DNA of 64,000 nucleotides, taken from NCBI RefSeq assembly GCF_014646235.1, contig NZ_BMNB01000010.1, forward strand, positions 1 through 64,000. The letters run 5' to 3'. Under the pieces are notes generated by a model. It did no database searches. It was not told where the DNA came from and saw only the letters and a program-made list of their open reading frames with translations. Both the position numbers and the translations under genes were made by a program. The DNA comes from Micromonospora sonchi (GTDB taxonomy: Bacteria; Actinomycetota; Actinomycetes; Mycobacteriales; Micromonosporaceae). This document shows positions 25,764 to 34,798 of the stretch, in pieces (within the stretch, counting starts at the first letter, position 1; every line of letters starts with the position of its first letter).

Positions 25764-28097
25764 ATGACTGAGGTCCACGGGGTAGTGGGCGCGCCGGCGA
25801 CAACACCGACCCAGCCGCAACCGCGCCACGACCGCTCCGACCGAGCGGCGGGGGAGACGCGGGTACGCGAGCTACTCGGCCGGATGACGATCGAGGAGAA
25901 GGTCGCGCAGCTGGTCGGATTCTGGGAGAAGGAGGACGGCGAGGCGGTCGCGCCCTTGCAGGGCGAGTTCAGCGGCGTCGGCAGGCTGGAGGACGCCTCC
26001 CGGCACGGGCTGGGCCATCTCACCCGGGCCTATGGCACCCGCCCCGTCGACGCCGTCGCCCGCGCGTCCTGGCTGTGGAAGTTCCAGGCGGATCTGGTGA
26101 CGGGCACCCGGCTCGGCATCCCGGCGATCGTCCACGAGGAGTGCCTGACCGGGCTCTCGGCGTGGAAGGCGGCCACCTTCCCCACCCCGTTGGCCTGGGG
26201 CGCGGCCTTCGACCCCGACCTCGTCGGCGAGATGGCGGCGGCGATCGGGGCGTCGATGCGGGCCCTGGGCGTGCACCAGGGCCTCTCCCCTGTGCTCGAC
26301 GTGATCCGGGATCCGCGTTGGGGCCGGGTCGACGAGTGCATCTCCGAGGATCCGTACGTGGTCGGCACGCTCGGCACGTCGTACGTGCGGGGCCTGCAGT
26401 CCCAGGGAGTGCACGCCGCGCTCAAGCACTTCGTCGGGTACTCCGCCTCGCGGGCCGGACGCAACTTCGCCCCGGTGCACGCAGGTCCGCGCGAACTCGC
26501 CGACGTGCTGCTCCTGCCGTTCGAGATGGCGATCCTCGACGGCGATGCGCGTTCGGTCATGCACTCCTACGCCGAGATCGACGGCGTGCCCGTCGCCGCC
26601 GACCCCACGATGCTCACCGGAGTGCTGCGGGACCGGTGGGGCTTCGACGGCACCGTGGTGGCCGACTACTTCGGCGTGGCGTTCCTGAACCTGTTGCACC
26701 ACGTCGCGGGCGACCACGCGGAGGCAGCGGTGCAGGCACTCACCGCCGGCGTCGACATCGAGCTCCCGACCGGCGACGCCTACCTGACCCTGGTGGAGAC
26801 GGTGCGTTCCGGCCGGCTCGACGAGGCGGTCATCGACCGGTCGGTGTTGCGGGTGTTGCGCCAGAAGCTGGAGCTCGGGCTGCTCGACGCCACCTTCACC
26901 GACGAGCCGGTCCGGTCGATCGACCTCGACTCGCCCGAGCACCGGGCGATCGCCCGCCGCCTCGCGGAGGAGTCGATCATCCTGGTCAGCAACCAGGAGG
27001 CGCTTCCGCTCCCTGCGGACCGGCGGGTGGCGGTCATCGGCCCGAACGCCGATCGGCAGGAAGCGCTCTTCGGGTGCTACTCCTTCCTCAACCACGTGCT
27101 CGCCCAGCATCCCGACGTGGAGAGCGGCGTCGAGGCGCCGACGGTGCTCGACGCGATGCGGGTCGAGTTCGGCGCCGAGCGGGTCAGCTGGGCGCGGGGC
27201 TGCGACGTGGACAGCGACGACCGGTCCGGATTCGGCGAGGCCGTCGCGGCGGCGTCCGGCGCGGATGTCGCCGTACTGGTCGTCGGCGACCACGCCGGCC
27301 TGTTCGGGCGCGGCACGGTCGGCGAGGGCTGTGACCGGGACGACCTGGAGCTGCCCGGTGTCCAGCGGGAACTCGTCGAGCGGGTGTTGGCCACCGGTCG
27401 ACCGGTGGTCCTGGTGCTGCTCACCGGCCGGCCGTACGCGGTCGGCTGGGCGCTGGCCCGGTGTGCGGCGGTGGTGCAGGCGTTCTTCCCCGGTGAGGAG
27501 GGCGCCGGAGCGATCGCGGGAGTGCTCTCGGGGCGGGTCAACCCGTCCGGCAGGATGCCGGTCAGCCTGCCCGGTTCGGCCGGCGCGCAGCCGTACTCCT
27601 ACCTGCATCCGGCCCTCGGCGAGGGCAGCGAGGTGACCAACCTGTCCACGACGCCCGCGGCGCCCTTCGGCCACGGACTGTCCTACACGACGTTCGAGTA
27701 CGCCGACCTGTCGGTGCCCGCCACGGTGCCGACCGACGGGACGATCCCGGTGACCGTACGCGTCACGAACACCGGCACCCGCGCCGGTGCCGAGGTGGTC
27801 CAGCTCTACGGTCACGACCTGGTGGCCTCGGTGACCCGGCCGGTGGCACAGCTGCTCGGGTACCAGCGGGTCCAACTGGAGCCGGGCCAGTCGGTCACGG
27901 TCGAACTGGCGGTGCCCACCACCCGGCTGGCCTTCTCCGACCGCTCCCTCACCCGGATCGTGGAGCCCGGCGACGTCGAGCTCTGGGTCGGCACCAGCGC
28001 CCACCGTCACGCCCAGACCCGGATCACCCTCACCGGCGATCCGACCCCCGTCACCAGCGCCTCTCCCCGCTGGACCACCACCACGCTGCACCACTGA
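25764..28097 (+). CDS. glycoside hydrolase family 3, beta-xylosidase/beta-glucosidase
   Basis: 777-residue intracellular GH3 enzyme (no signal peptide). Domains in order: TIM-like barrel (about 35-360) with KHFVGYS and the nucleophile Asp301 in VVADYFGV; the alpha/beta sandwich (about 410-620) with VAVIGPNAD; and a C-terminal fibronectin-III-like domain (about 670-770). Length and the ADY nucleophile motif fit BxlA-type exo-beta-xylosidases, which hydrolyse the imported disaccharide. ATG start preceded by AAAGGGGA. Last gene of the operon. Confidence 0.88.
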   Translation: MTEVHGVVGAPATTPTQPQPRHDRSDRAAGETRVRELLGRMTIEEKVAQLVGFWEKEDGEAVAPLQGEFSGVGRLEDASRHGLGHLTRAYGTRPVDAVARASWLWKFQADLVTGTRLGIPAIVHEECLTGLSAWKAATFPTPLAWGAAFDPDLVGEMAAAIGASMRALGVHQGLSPVLDVIRDPRWGRVDECISEDPYVVGTLGTSYVRGLQSQGVHAALKHFVGYSASRAGRNFAPVHAGPRELADVLLLPFEMAILDGDARSVMHSYAEIDGVPVAADPTMLTGVLRDRWGFDGTVVADYFGVAFLNLLHHVAGDHAEAAVQALTAGVDIELPTGDAYLTLVETVRSGRLDEAVIDRSVLRVLRQKLELGLLDATFTDEPVRSIDLDSPEHRAIARRLAEESIILVSNQEALPLPADRRVAVIGPNADRQEALFGCYSFLNHVLAQHPDVESGVEAPTVLDAMRVEFGAERVSWARGCDVDSDDRSGFGEAVAAASGADVAVLVVGDHAGLFGRGTVGEGCDRDDLELPGVQRELVERVLATGRPVVLVLLTGRPYAVGWALARCAAVVQAFFPGEEGAGAIAGVLSGRVNPSGRMPVSLPGSAGAQPYSYLHPALGEGSEVTNLSTTPAAPFGHGLSYTTFEYADLSVPATVPTDGTIPVTVRVTNTGTRAGAEVVQLYGHDLVASVTRPVAQLLGYQRVQLEPGQSVTVELAVPTTRLAFSDRSLTRIVEPGDVELWVGTSAHRHAQTRITLTGDPTPVTSASPRWTTTTLHH

Positions 28098-28107
28098 CCC
28101 CACTGCG

Positions 28108-28146
28108 GATCCTGGTACGTCACGGCCGACGTGACGTACCAGGATC
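28108..28146. terminator. strong hairpin between convergent genes
   Basis: Perfect 17-base arms (GATCCTGGTACGTCACG and inverse) with a five-base loop, eleven bases after the GH3 stop and just before the end of the convergent yidC gene. Confidence 0.85.
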
Positions 28147-28151
28147 TCGGT

Positions 28152-28982
28152 TCAGGGGACCGGGGCGGGTGCGGGGTGCGGCGCCGTTTTGGTGGACGGG
28201 GGTGGGTACTTGCGGAGGACCCAGGTCTGCTGGCCGAGGCTGAACAGGTTCGTGGTCACCCAGTAGATGATCACGCCGATCGGGAAGATCAGGCCCGAGA
28301 CGAGCAGCGAGAGCGGGATGCCGTAGAGCATCAGCCGCTGCACCATCCGCTGCTGCGGGTCCTCGGCCCACCCCGTGCGCAGGATCAACTGCCGGCTGCT
28401 CAGGTAGGTCGTCGCGATCATCGCGACGATCAGGATCGCGGCGACCGCCTTGACCGTGACACCGTCGGCGCCGAGCAGGTCCAGCTCCGCCGCGGTGGAG
28501 CGGAAGCTGGCCGCGACGGGCGCGCCGAACAGCTTCGCCGACGACGCGCTGTCGAACTGGGTGACCGTCCAGCCGTACAGCGTCTTGAGGTGTTCCGGCA
28601 TGGTCGGTTTGAGATGCCGCAGCACGTGGAACAGGCCCAGGAAGACCGGGATCTGCACCAGCATCGGCAGGCAGCCCATCAGCGGGTTGGCCTGCTCCGT
28701 CCGGTAGAGCTCGACGAGCTCCCGCTGCAGGGTTTCCCGGTCGTTCTTGTGCTTTTCCTGAAGTTCCTTGATCCGAGGCTGCAGCGCCTGCATCGCCCGC
28801 TGTGACTTGATCTGTTTGACGAAGACCGGGAACAGGATGGTCCGGACGGTGAGCACCAGGAACACGATGCCGAGCACCCACGACCAGCTGGTGCCGAGCA
28901 CGGCCGTGTCCCCGAACAGCAACTGCCAGGCGGCGTGCCAGAACAGCAGGATTGCCGAGATGGACGCGTAGATCATGGACAT
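28152..28982 (-). CDS. yidC: YidC/Oxa1 family membrane insertase (paralog)
   Basis: 276-residue inner-membrane insertase with about five transmembrane segments. Conserved stretches are LTVRTILFPVFVKQIKSQR, the cytoplasmic helical hairpin IKELQEKHKNDRETLQRELVELY, and GCLPMLVQIPVFLGLFHVL. It lacks the large periplasmic domain of proteobacterial YidC, as usual for Gram-positives. It is not beside rpmH/rnpA, so it is probably a second copy rather than the housekeeping one. Start ATG with GAGGGG upstream. Confidence 0.88.
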   Translation of the reverse strand: MSMIYASISAILLFWHAAWQLLFGDTAVLGTSWSWVLGIVFLVLTVRTILFPVFVKQIKSQRAMQALQPRIKELQEKHKNDRETLQRELVELYRTEQANPLMGCLPMLVQIPVFLGLFHVLRHLKPTMPEHLKTLYGWTVTQFDSASSAKLFGAPVAASFRSTAAELDLLGADGVTVKAVAAILIVAMIATTYLSSRQLILRTGWAEDPQQRMVQRLMLYGIPLSLLVSGLIFPIGVIIYWVTTNLFSLGQQTWVLRKYPPPSTKTAPHPAPAPVP

Positions 28983-29069
28983 GAAGCACCCCTCGAAGTG
29001 CGACTGAAGACTGACGAACAGGTGATGGAACAGTCAGTCGCGGTCGTCGGGGAGCGGGCAGGAAAAGGC

Positions 29070-29363
29070 TCAGACGACCGCGAGGGGCGTCGTCGGGGCC
29101 CTGGGCCGGGCCCGGCCGGCGGCGTCGGGGTCGCGATGGCGGGGTATGCCGGTGCGTCCGGCGCGTTCGCGCAGCATCCGGCGGGTGATCCGCAGGTCGG
29201 GGTCGGCGACCACCCGGTGCAGCAGATTCGCGGCGGCGAGCAGGACGGTCAACAGAACGCCGGTCGCCGCGGCCGTGCCGGAGAGCATGCTCGACGCACC
29301 GACGTCGGCCAACACACCGACGAGGTACCAGAGCACGCCGAGCCCGATCACAGCCACAACCAT
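29070..29363 (-). CDS. small membrane protein, DUF6412-like
   Basis: 97 residues with two hydrophobic segments (1-18 and about 28-48) and a basic, Arg/Pro-rich tail. Size and its place upstream of a yidC paralog match the DUF6412 family of actinobacteria. Function unknown; it may act with the insertase. Confidence 0.6.
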   Translation of the reverse strand: MVVAVIGLGVLWYLVGVLADVGASSMLSGTAAATGVLLTVLLAAANLLHRVVADPDLRITRRMLRERAGRTGIPRHRDPDAAGRARPRAPTTPLAVV

Positions 29364-29407
29364 AGCCGGCAGGGTGCAACCCGGGGCTGCTCGTCTAGTT
29401 TGGGGCG

Positions 29408-29839
29408 ATGATTCCGATCTCCTGCGTCCTGCTGGTGGACCGGCGCGGCCGGCTGCTGATGCAGCTGCGCGACGCGTACGCCCCGTACCACCCGAACGTG
29501 TGGGGCCTGCCGGGCGGGCACGGGGAGCCGGGGGAGACCCCGGAGACGACCGCCCGCCGGGAGTTGCGGGAGGAGACCGGGCTGCGGGTGACGGAGGGAC
29601 TGCGGTGGTACGCCCGCCAGGAGTTGCCCGACCAGGACCGCGTCAAGCACTACTTCTGCGCGCCCACCCGGGCCCGGCAGCAGGACATCGTGCTCGGTGA
29701 GGGTGCCGCCCTCGTCTTCCTCTCCGCCGACGAGATCCTGGACGGGCGACCCTACACCCCGGGTACGGCGCAGCTGTTGACCCGCTTCCTGGCCTCGCCG
29801 GAGTACGCCGAACTCACCTCGTTGGCCGCCGCCGACTGA
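29408..29839 (+). CDS. Nudix hydrolase
   Basis: 143-residue pyrophosphohydrolase with a full Nudix box: GGHGEPGETPETTARREL followed by REETGL, within an MutT-like fold (VWGLPGGHGE). The substrate is probably a nucleoside diphosphate derivative but cannot be told from sequence. Divergent from the DUF6412 gene with a 44-base gap. Confidence 0.9.
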   Translation: MIPISCVLLVDRRGRLLMQLRDAYAPYHPNVWGLPGGHGEPGETPETTARRELREETGLRVTEGLRWYARQELPDQDRVKHYFCAPTRARQQDIVLGEGAALVFLSADEILDGRPYTPGTAQLLTRFLASPEYAELTSLAAAD

Positions 29840-29868
29840 ACCCCGCCGACTGAGCGACGCCAGGCGGC

Positions 29869-31026
29869 TCAGCCGACCCGTGGTGGGTGCCAGTCGGCGT
29901 GGCGGGCCATGCCGCGCAGCGCTATCCGGCCCGGCGTCAACCGCAGGATCGTGTCGCGTACCGCGATCGCCGCCGGGTGACGCAGCTGCTGGCCGAGCCG
30001 CGCCAGCTGCGCCGCCGCGCGGGCGATGCGCTGGCTGCGGGGCCGGCGCGCCCGGTCGTACGCGCGCAGCGCCGCCGGCACGTCGGCGGCCGGGTCGGCG
30101 AGGGCGCCGAGCGTCACCGCGTCCTCGATCGCCTGGCAGCCACCCTGCCCGAGGTGGGGCAGCATGCCGTGTGCGGCGTCGCCGAGCAGCGCCACCCGAC
30201 CGCGCACGAAGCTGGGCAACGGGGTGGCCAGGTGGTGGAGATCGTTGCGCAGCACGGCGTCCGGCGGGGTGGCGGCGAGCAGCGTCGGGATCGGGTCGTG
30301 CCAGTGGCCGAAGTGCTCGCGTACCGCCGTCAGCTCGTCCGGGGCGGTCTGGCCGGCCGGCGCGCCGACCACCCCGTACCAGTAGACCTGGCCGTCGCCG
30401 AGCGGCACCATGCCGAACTCGGCGGCGGGCCCCCAACTGGCCGTCGTGGCCAGCGGCCCGTCGTAGGCGATGGCGGCCCGCCAGGCTGTCGAGCCGCTGT
30501 ACGTCGGGGGCGGAAGCTGCGGCCAGAGCAGACCGCGCAGCACGCTGCGCAGCCCGTCGGCGCCGACCACCAGATCGGCGCGCAGCTGCGCCGGTGCGCC
30601 GTCGCGGTGGTAGCGCACCACGCCGGTGTCCGGGTCCGCGTCCTGCACCGCGCAGCCGGTCCAGAGCGCCTGCGGTGGCAGCGCCTCGCGCAGGGTCCGG
30701 TGCAGGGCGGCCCGGTGTACGCCGAGCGCGGTGGTGCCGAGCAGGCGGTTCATCTCGTCGGCGTCCACCCGCGACAGCCAGCGGCCGGTCCGGTCGCGCA
30801 GCCCACCGGGGCCGTCGGCCCGCCCGATCCGGCGCACCGGCGTGCCGAGTCCGAGCGCGTCCAGCCCGCGGACGCCGTTCGCCATCAGGGTGATCCCGGC
30901 ACCGACCTCACGCGGCTTGGGGGCCCGCTCCAGCACGGTGACCCGCCAGCCGCGTCGATGCAGCGCGAGGGCGGCGGCCAGTCCGCCGATGCCCGCTCCG
31001 GCCACCACCGCGTGCCTGTCCGTCAT
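29869..31026 (-). CDS. FAD-dependent aromatic-type monooxygenase
   Basis: 385-residue class A flavoprotein. The N-terminal GAGIGG dinucleotide motif, VVGADGLRS (DG motif) and VALLGDAAHGMLP (GD motif) are all present. The start ATG has AAAGGTG upstream. Divergent from a TetR-type regulator with two palindromes between them, so it is probably induced by a hydrophobic or aromatic compound that it hydroxylates or detoxifies. Confidence 0.87.
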   Translation of the reverse strand: MTDRHAVVAGAGIGGLAAALALHRRGWRVTVLERAPKPREVGAGITLMANGVRGLDALGLGTPVRRIGRADGPGGLRDRTGRWLSRVDADEMNRLLGTTALGVHRAALHRTLREALPPQALWTGCAVQDADPDTGVVRYHRDGAPAQLRADLVVGADGLRSVLRGLLWPQLPPPTYSGSTAWRAAIAYDGPLATTASWGPAAEFGMVPLGDGQVYWYGVVGAPAGQTAPDELTAVREHFGHWHDPIPTLLAATPPDAVLRNDLHHLATPLPSFVRGRVALLGDAAHGMLPHLGQGGCQAIEDAVTLGALADPAADVPAALRAYDRARRPRSQRIARAAAQLARLGQQLRHPAAIAVRDTILRLTPGRIALRGMARHADWHPPRVG

Positions 31027-31037
31027 GAACCACACCT

Positions 31038-31053
31038 TTCTACGCCTGTAGAA
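31038..31053. promoter_or_regulatory. TetR operator 1, TTCTACGCCTGTAGAA
   Basis: Perfect TTCTAC-N4-GTAGAA dyad 12 bases upstream of the monooxygenase start codon, in position to block its transcription. The same half-site occurs 21 bases to the right. Confidence 0.75.
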
Positions 31054-31060
31054 GGGCATA

Positions 31061-31075
31061 CTACATGCGTAGAAA
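31061..31075. promoter_or_regulatory. TetR operator 2, CTACATGCGTAGAAA
   Basis: CTAC-N4-GTAG dyad centred 21 bp (two helical turns) from operator 1. It overlaps an apparent ATG at 31065, which argues that the real start of the regulator lies further downstream. Confidence 0.65.
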
Positions 31076-31094
31076 CGGACCGGAGGCGGACGGA

Positions 31095-31721
31095 TTGACC
31101 AGACGGACGAAGCGGGTGGCAGTGCTGGCCGATGCGGCCATCGCGCTGCTGGCCGAGAGCGGCATGCGGGGGTTGACCCACCGGGCGGTGGACGTCCGGG
31201 CCGGCATGCCCGCGGGCACCACCTCCGCCTACCTGCGGACCCGGCAGGCGCTCGTCGAGGCGGTCGTCCAGCGGCTGGCCGACCTGGACCGGGCCGACCT
31301 CGGCGACCGTCAGCTACCCACCACGGCGCCGTCCGGGCAACCCGGCCCGCGGCTCTCCCCGGCCGACCTGGACCAGCTCGCCGCCGGCATCGCCGGTGTG
31401 CTGGACCACTGGCTCTCCGCCGGCCGGCACCGGACCCTGGCCCGGTACGCCTGCCTGCTGGAGGCGGTCCATCGGCCGCAGCTGCGGACGATCCTGGAGC
31501 ACGGCACGGTACTCCGCACACAGGCGGTGGACCTGCTCGCCCGGGCGGGCGCCCCGGATCCCCGACGGCAGGGGCACCAGTTCGTCGCGTTCGTCGACGG
31601 GCTGCTGTTCGACCGGCTGGTCGGCGCCGGGGCGCTCGACGCGCCGCCGCCCGGCACCCCGGCCAGCCGTGCCGATCTGACCGCCGCCGTCCGCGACCTG
31701 CTGCGCGCCGTCACCACCTGA
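31095..31721 (+). CDS. TetR family transcriptional regulator
   Basis: About 208 residues. HTH region ALLAESGMRGLTHRAVDVRAGMPAGTTSAYLRTRQALVEA with its typical G-T-T-S-Y pattern, then a helical ligand domain. The TTG at 31095 is preferred to the ATG at 31065: it has GGAGG eight bases upstream and leaves both operators outside the coding region. It presumably represses the divergent flavin monooxygenase and itself. Confidence 0.83.
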   Translation: MTRRTKRVAVLADAAIALLAESGMRGLTHRAVDVRAGMPAGTTSAYLRTRQALVEAVVQRLADLDRADLGDRQLPTTAPSGQPGPRLSPADLDQLAAGIAGVLDHWLSAGRHRTLARYACLLEAVHRPQLRTILEHGTVLRTQAVDLLARAGAPDPRRQGHQFVAFVDGLLFDRLVGAGALDAPPPGTPASRADLTAAVRDLLRAVTT

Positions 31722-31765
31722 ACCAGACCAGCTTCCGGCTAGCCCGCCCGTCGCGCCGACGCCGG

Positions 31766-32746
31766 TCAGGCGCTCTCGCGGAGCACCGGTGCCGACGGGA
31801 ACAGCGTGCGGTCCGGCTTCGGGCGCTGCTCCAGCACCATGGTCGCCGCCGCCGTGGCGATCCGCCGGACCGGATGGCTCGCCGTGGTCAGCGCGGTCGC
31901 CGAGGCCAACGGGATGTCGTCGAACCCGGTCACCGCGACGTCGTCGGGCACCCGCACGCTGTCGGCGCGCAGTTGGCTGATCACCCCCAGCGCGGTCGCG
32001 TCGCTGATCCCGACGATCGCGTCGGTGTCCGGCCAGCGGCGCAGCACCTCCCGGGCGGCCGCCCGGCCCCGGGCCGCGCTGAAGTCACCCACCACCTCCC
32101 GGGTCGGCAGGCCGGCGTCGCCCAGCAGCCGCCGGTACGCCTGAACCGAGCGGTCGGCGCAGGCCAGCCAGCGGGGGCCGGTGACCATCGCGATCCGGCG
32201 GCGACCGCCGGCGTACAGATGACGCACGAGCGAGCCCGTGCCGCCGGCGTTGTCGATGTCCACCGACGGCACGGTGGCCGAGCCGATGCCGATCGACACC
32301 GCCCGCCCCCGCAGCCGGAGCGGCACCAGATCGAGCAGTGCGCTGGTGGTGTTGACCAGCACTAGGCCGGCCACGGCCCGGTCGGCGGTGAGCCGGGTCA
32401 GCAGCCCCGGCGCGTCCAGCGGCAGCCACTGCACCGTCACGCCCAGACCGTGCGGCGCGCAGACCCGGGCGGCGGCGCTCACCACCTGGTCGACGTAGCT
32501 GTCGTCGAGAACCGCCGGGCTGGTGCCGGCCACGGCCACCAGCAGGCGTACGCCACCGCCACGCACCAGTGCCCGGGCCGCCGTGTTGGGTACGTAACCG
32601 AGCCGGTCGGCGGCGGTTCGCACCCGCTCGCGGGCGACCGGCGAGGCGAACCCGGTACCCGCGATGACCCGCGACGCCGTCGACCGGGACACCCCGGCGG
32701 CACGGGCGACGTCGTCGAGGGTGGCCGGCCGGCCTGCCGTGATCAT
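31766..32746 (-). CDS. LacI family transcriptional regulator
   Basis: 326 residues. HTH LDDVARAAGVSRSTASRVI, hinge, and sensor domain (VVSAAARVCAPHGLGV, AIVGISDATALGVISQL, VAVTGFDDIPLA). The start ATG has GGGAG about eight bases upstream. Divergent from an MFS transporter, with an operator in the shared promoter. Ligand unknown. Confidence 0.87.
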   Translation of the reverse strand: MITAGRPATLDDVARAAGVSRSTASRVIAGTGFASPVARERVRTAADRLGYVPNTAARALVRGGGVRLLVAVAGTSPAVLDDSYVDQVVSAAARVCAPHGLGVTVQWLPLDAPGLLTRLTADRAVAGLVLVNTTSALLDLVPLRLRGRAVSIGIGSATVPSVDIDNAGGTGSLVRHLYAGGRRRIAMVTGPRWLACADRSVQAYRRLLGDAGLPTREVVGDFSAARGRAAAREVLRRWPDTDAIVGISDATALGVISQLRADSVRVPDDVAVTGFDDIPLASATALTTASHPVRRIATAAATMVLEQRPKPDRTLFPSAPVLRESA

Positions 32747-32847
32747 GATGTACTCCCTGTTGCCGCTCATCCGCCCGATGGTGCGGGCGCCCACCCGCAT
32801 CATGCCGCGCCCCCGGTCGGCCGGGTAAGCACCTGGAGCCGATTGTG

Positions 32848-32863
32848 CTGGTAGCGCTTCCAG
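32848..32863. promoter_or_regulatory. LacI operator CTGGTAGCGCTTCCAG
   Basis: 16-bp dyad with one mismatched pair and the AGCGCT core seen in CelR-type sites. It lies 49 bases before the MFS start and 102 bases before the LacI start. Confidence 0.7.
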
Positions 32864-32911
32864 GTGTGTGATCCTTACCAGCACCTTGCCGAGGAGAGGA
32901 CCGGAACGTAC

Positions 32912-34177
32912 GTGGACCCCGCCGTCACCACCCCCGTCGTGACACCCCCGCCCAGCCCGGGACCGTCCCGCGCCGTGCTGGCCGCCCGCAACGGCGTCGC
33001 GGTGGTGTTCGCGCTCAACGGATTGGCCGTGGCGACCTGGTTCTCCCGGGTACCGGCGATCCGCGACGAGTTGGGCCTCAGCCCCGGCCGGCTCGGCCTG
33101 GTGCTGCTCGCCATGTCCGCCGGCGCGATTCTCGCCATGCCCACCGCCGGCCTGGTCACCCAGCGCCTCGGCGCGGCCCGCGCGGTGGCGCTGGCCACCG
33201 GAATCCTGGCGCTCGGGCTGACCGTCGCCGGCGTGTCGGCCGGCGTCTTCGGGGCGCTGCCCGGGGTGGCGCTGGGACTGTTCGCCGTCGGCTACGGCTC
33301 CGGCAGCTGCGACGTGGCGATGAACATCGAGGGCGCCGCCGTCGAGCGCCGGCTCGGCTGGACCGTGATGCCCCGGTTCCACGCCGCGTGGAGCCTCGGC
33401 TCGGTGGCCGGCGCCGGCCTCGGCGCGGGCGCCGCCCGGCTGGGCGTACCGGTCGGCCCGCACCTCGGCGTGCTGGCCGTGCTGGTGCTCGCCGGCACCC
33501 TGCTCGGGGCGCGGGCGTTCCTACCGGCCGAGCCCGACGCCGATCCCGGCACCGCGGCCGGCCGGCGCAGGCGGCTGCTCGCCGCCTGGCGTGAGCCGCG
33601 GACCCTGCTCATCGGCCTGCTGGTGCTGGCCGCGGCGTTCGCCGAGGGCAGCGCCAACGACTGGCTCGCGGTGGCCTTCATCGACGGGTACGGCTTCAGC
33701 GAGGCGGCCGGCGCGGCGGTCTTCGGCGTCTTCGTGGTCGGCATGACGCTGGGCCGCACCCTCGGCACGGTGGCGCTGGATCGGTGGGGGCGGGGACCGG
33801 TGCTCGCCACGACCATCGTGCTCGCGATCGTCGGCGCCGGCCTGGCGGTGCTCGCCGGCTCCGGCCCGGTCGCGGTGGTCGGCGTCGCGCTGTGGGGCAT
33901 CGGCGCCTCGCTCGGCTTCCCGGTCGGCATGAGCGCCGCCGCCGACGAGGAGGAACACGCCCACGTCCGGGTCAGCGTGGTCGCGGTGATCGGTTACACC
34001 GCGTTCCTCGCCGGGCCCCCGTTGCTCGGCCTGCTCGGCGATCACGTGGGCACGCTGCGGGCGCTGGTGGTCGTACCGCTGCTGCTGTTGCCGACGCTGT
34101 TGCTGGTCCGTGCGGCCCGTCCGCCCGCCGGCACCGGGGTGCCGGCGCGGGCGGGCGCACCGACCCCGGACGCGTGA
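32912..34177 (+). CDS. MFS transporter
   Basis: 421-residue permease with about twelve hydrophobic segments; the family signature is weak, with SRVPAIRDELGLS near helix 1 and a central basic loop AGRRRRLLAAW. NDWLAVAFIDGYG and MNIEGAAVERRLG resemble the FucP/YbjJ-like subgroup of sugar or drug exporters. The GTG at 32912 follows GAGGAGAGG at a longish spacing. Regulated by the divergent LacI protein through the operator at 32848. Substrate unknown. Confidence 0.82.
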   Translation: MDPAVTTPVVTPPPSPGPSRAVLAARNGVAVVFALNGLAVATWFSRVPAIRDELGLSPGRLGLVLLAMSAGAILAMPTAGLVTQRLGAARAVALATGILALGLTVAGVSAGVFGALPGVALGLFAVGYGSGSCDVAMNIEGAAVERRLGWTVMPRFHAAWSLGSVAGAGLGAGAARLGVPVGPHLGVLAVLVLAGTLLGARAFLPAEPDADPGTAAGRRRRLLAAWREPRTLLIGLLVLAAAFAEGSANDWLAVAFIDGYGFSEAAGAAVFGVFVVGMTLGRTLGTVALDRWGRGPVLATTIVLAIVGAGLAVLAGSGPVAVVGVALWGIGASLGFPVGMSAAADEEEHAHVRVSVVAVIGYTAFLAGPPLLGLLGDHVGTLRALVVVPLLLLPTLLLVRAARPPAGTGVPARAGAPTPDA

Positions 34178-34260
34178 CCGACCGACGGCCCGAGGACCGG
34201 CTCGCCAACCAGCCCCGTTGGCGGATCAGCGGACGATCGCCGCGCGGGCTGCCGCGAGGG

Positions 34261-34677
34261 TCATCGGCGGGCTGTGGCTGGAGACGTGGCGTACCAGTAC
34301 GCCGGGAAGCTCGGCCCCAGCCGCCGGTTGCAGAGCACCTCCGCACGCAGGTACGGGATGCTCCACGGCCGGGCCGCCTCGGCGCGCAGCAACTCGGCGC
34401 CCGTGACGTGACCGACGATCTCCACGTCCGGCCAGGCGCAGGCACCCCAGACGTGGTCCCAGTGGTGGTGGGTGTAGACCAGCCAGCGAGGCGTCGGCAG
34501 ACCGGCGGCGGCCAACGCCAGCTGGATCTCCCGGGCATGCGACGGGCTCTGCCCGGCGTCGATCAGGACGCTCCCGCGCTCGTCGGCGACCAGCGCGACA
34601 CCGGCCTGCACGAAATCCGGATCCGGGTCCCCCGCACAAACCCAGACCCGTCCCGCGAGTTGCTGAAACTCGACCAC
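34261..34677 (-). pseudogene. truncated MBL-fold metallohydrolase
   Basis: 138 residues that match only the N-terminal half of a metallo-beta-lactamase-fold hydrolase: VLIDAGQSPSH, then the metal motif THHHWDHVWG. The family usually runs 220-300 residues with further His and Asp ligands, which are absent; the frame stops after YATSPATARR and the MFS gene ends 83 bases further on. GTG start with AGGGGGTGG upstream. Most likely a 3'-deleted remnant, unlikely to be an active enzyme. Confidence 0.65.
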
Positions 34678-34711
34678 GCCACCACCCCCTTTTCCGCGTA
34701 CTCGGCCCTCG

Positions 34712-34776
34712 GCAGCACTTTCGGGGAAGATGCTGCCTCGCCGGCTGATGAGGCAACATCTTCCCTGATGTTGTGC
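34712..34776. repeat. GCAACATC/GATGTTGC dyad repeats
   Basis: Two related inverted-repeat units: 34712-34735 (GCAGCACTTTC...GATGCTGC) and 34753-34776 (GCAACATCTTCCCTGATGTT). Together they also form a larger hairpin (34724-34739 with 34750-34765, one mismatch). A third unit lies at 42311-42332. Position after the methyltransferase stop suggests termination, but the shared sequence indicates a dispersed repeat. Confidence 0.65.
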
Positions 34777-34798
34777 GGATCTTGAGGGTGTCGGGTGG

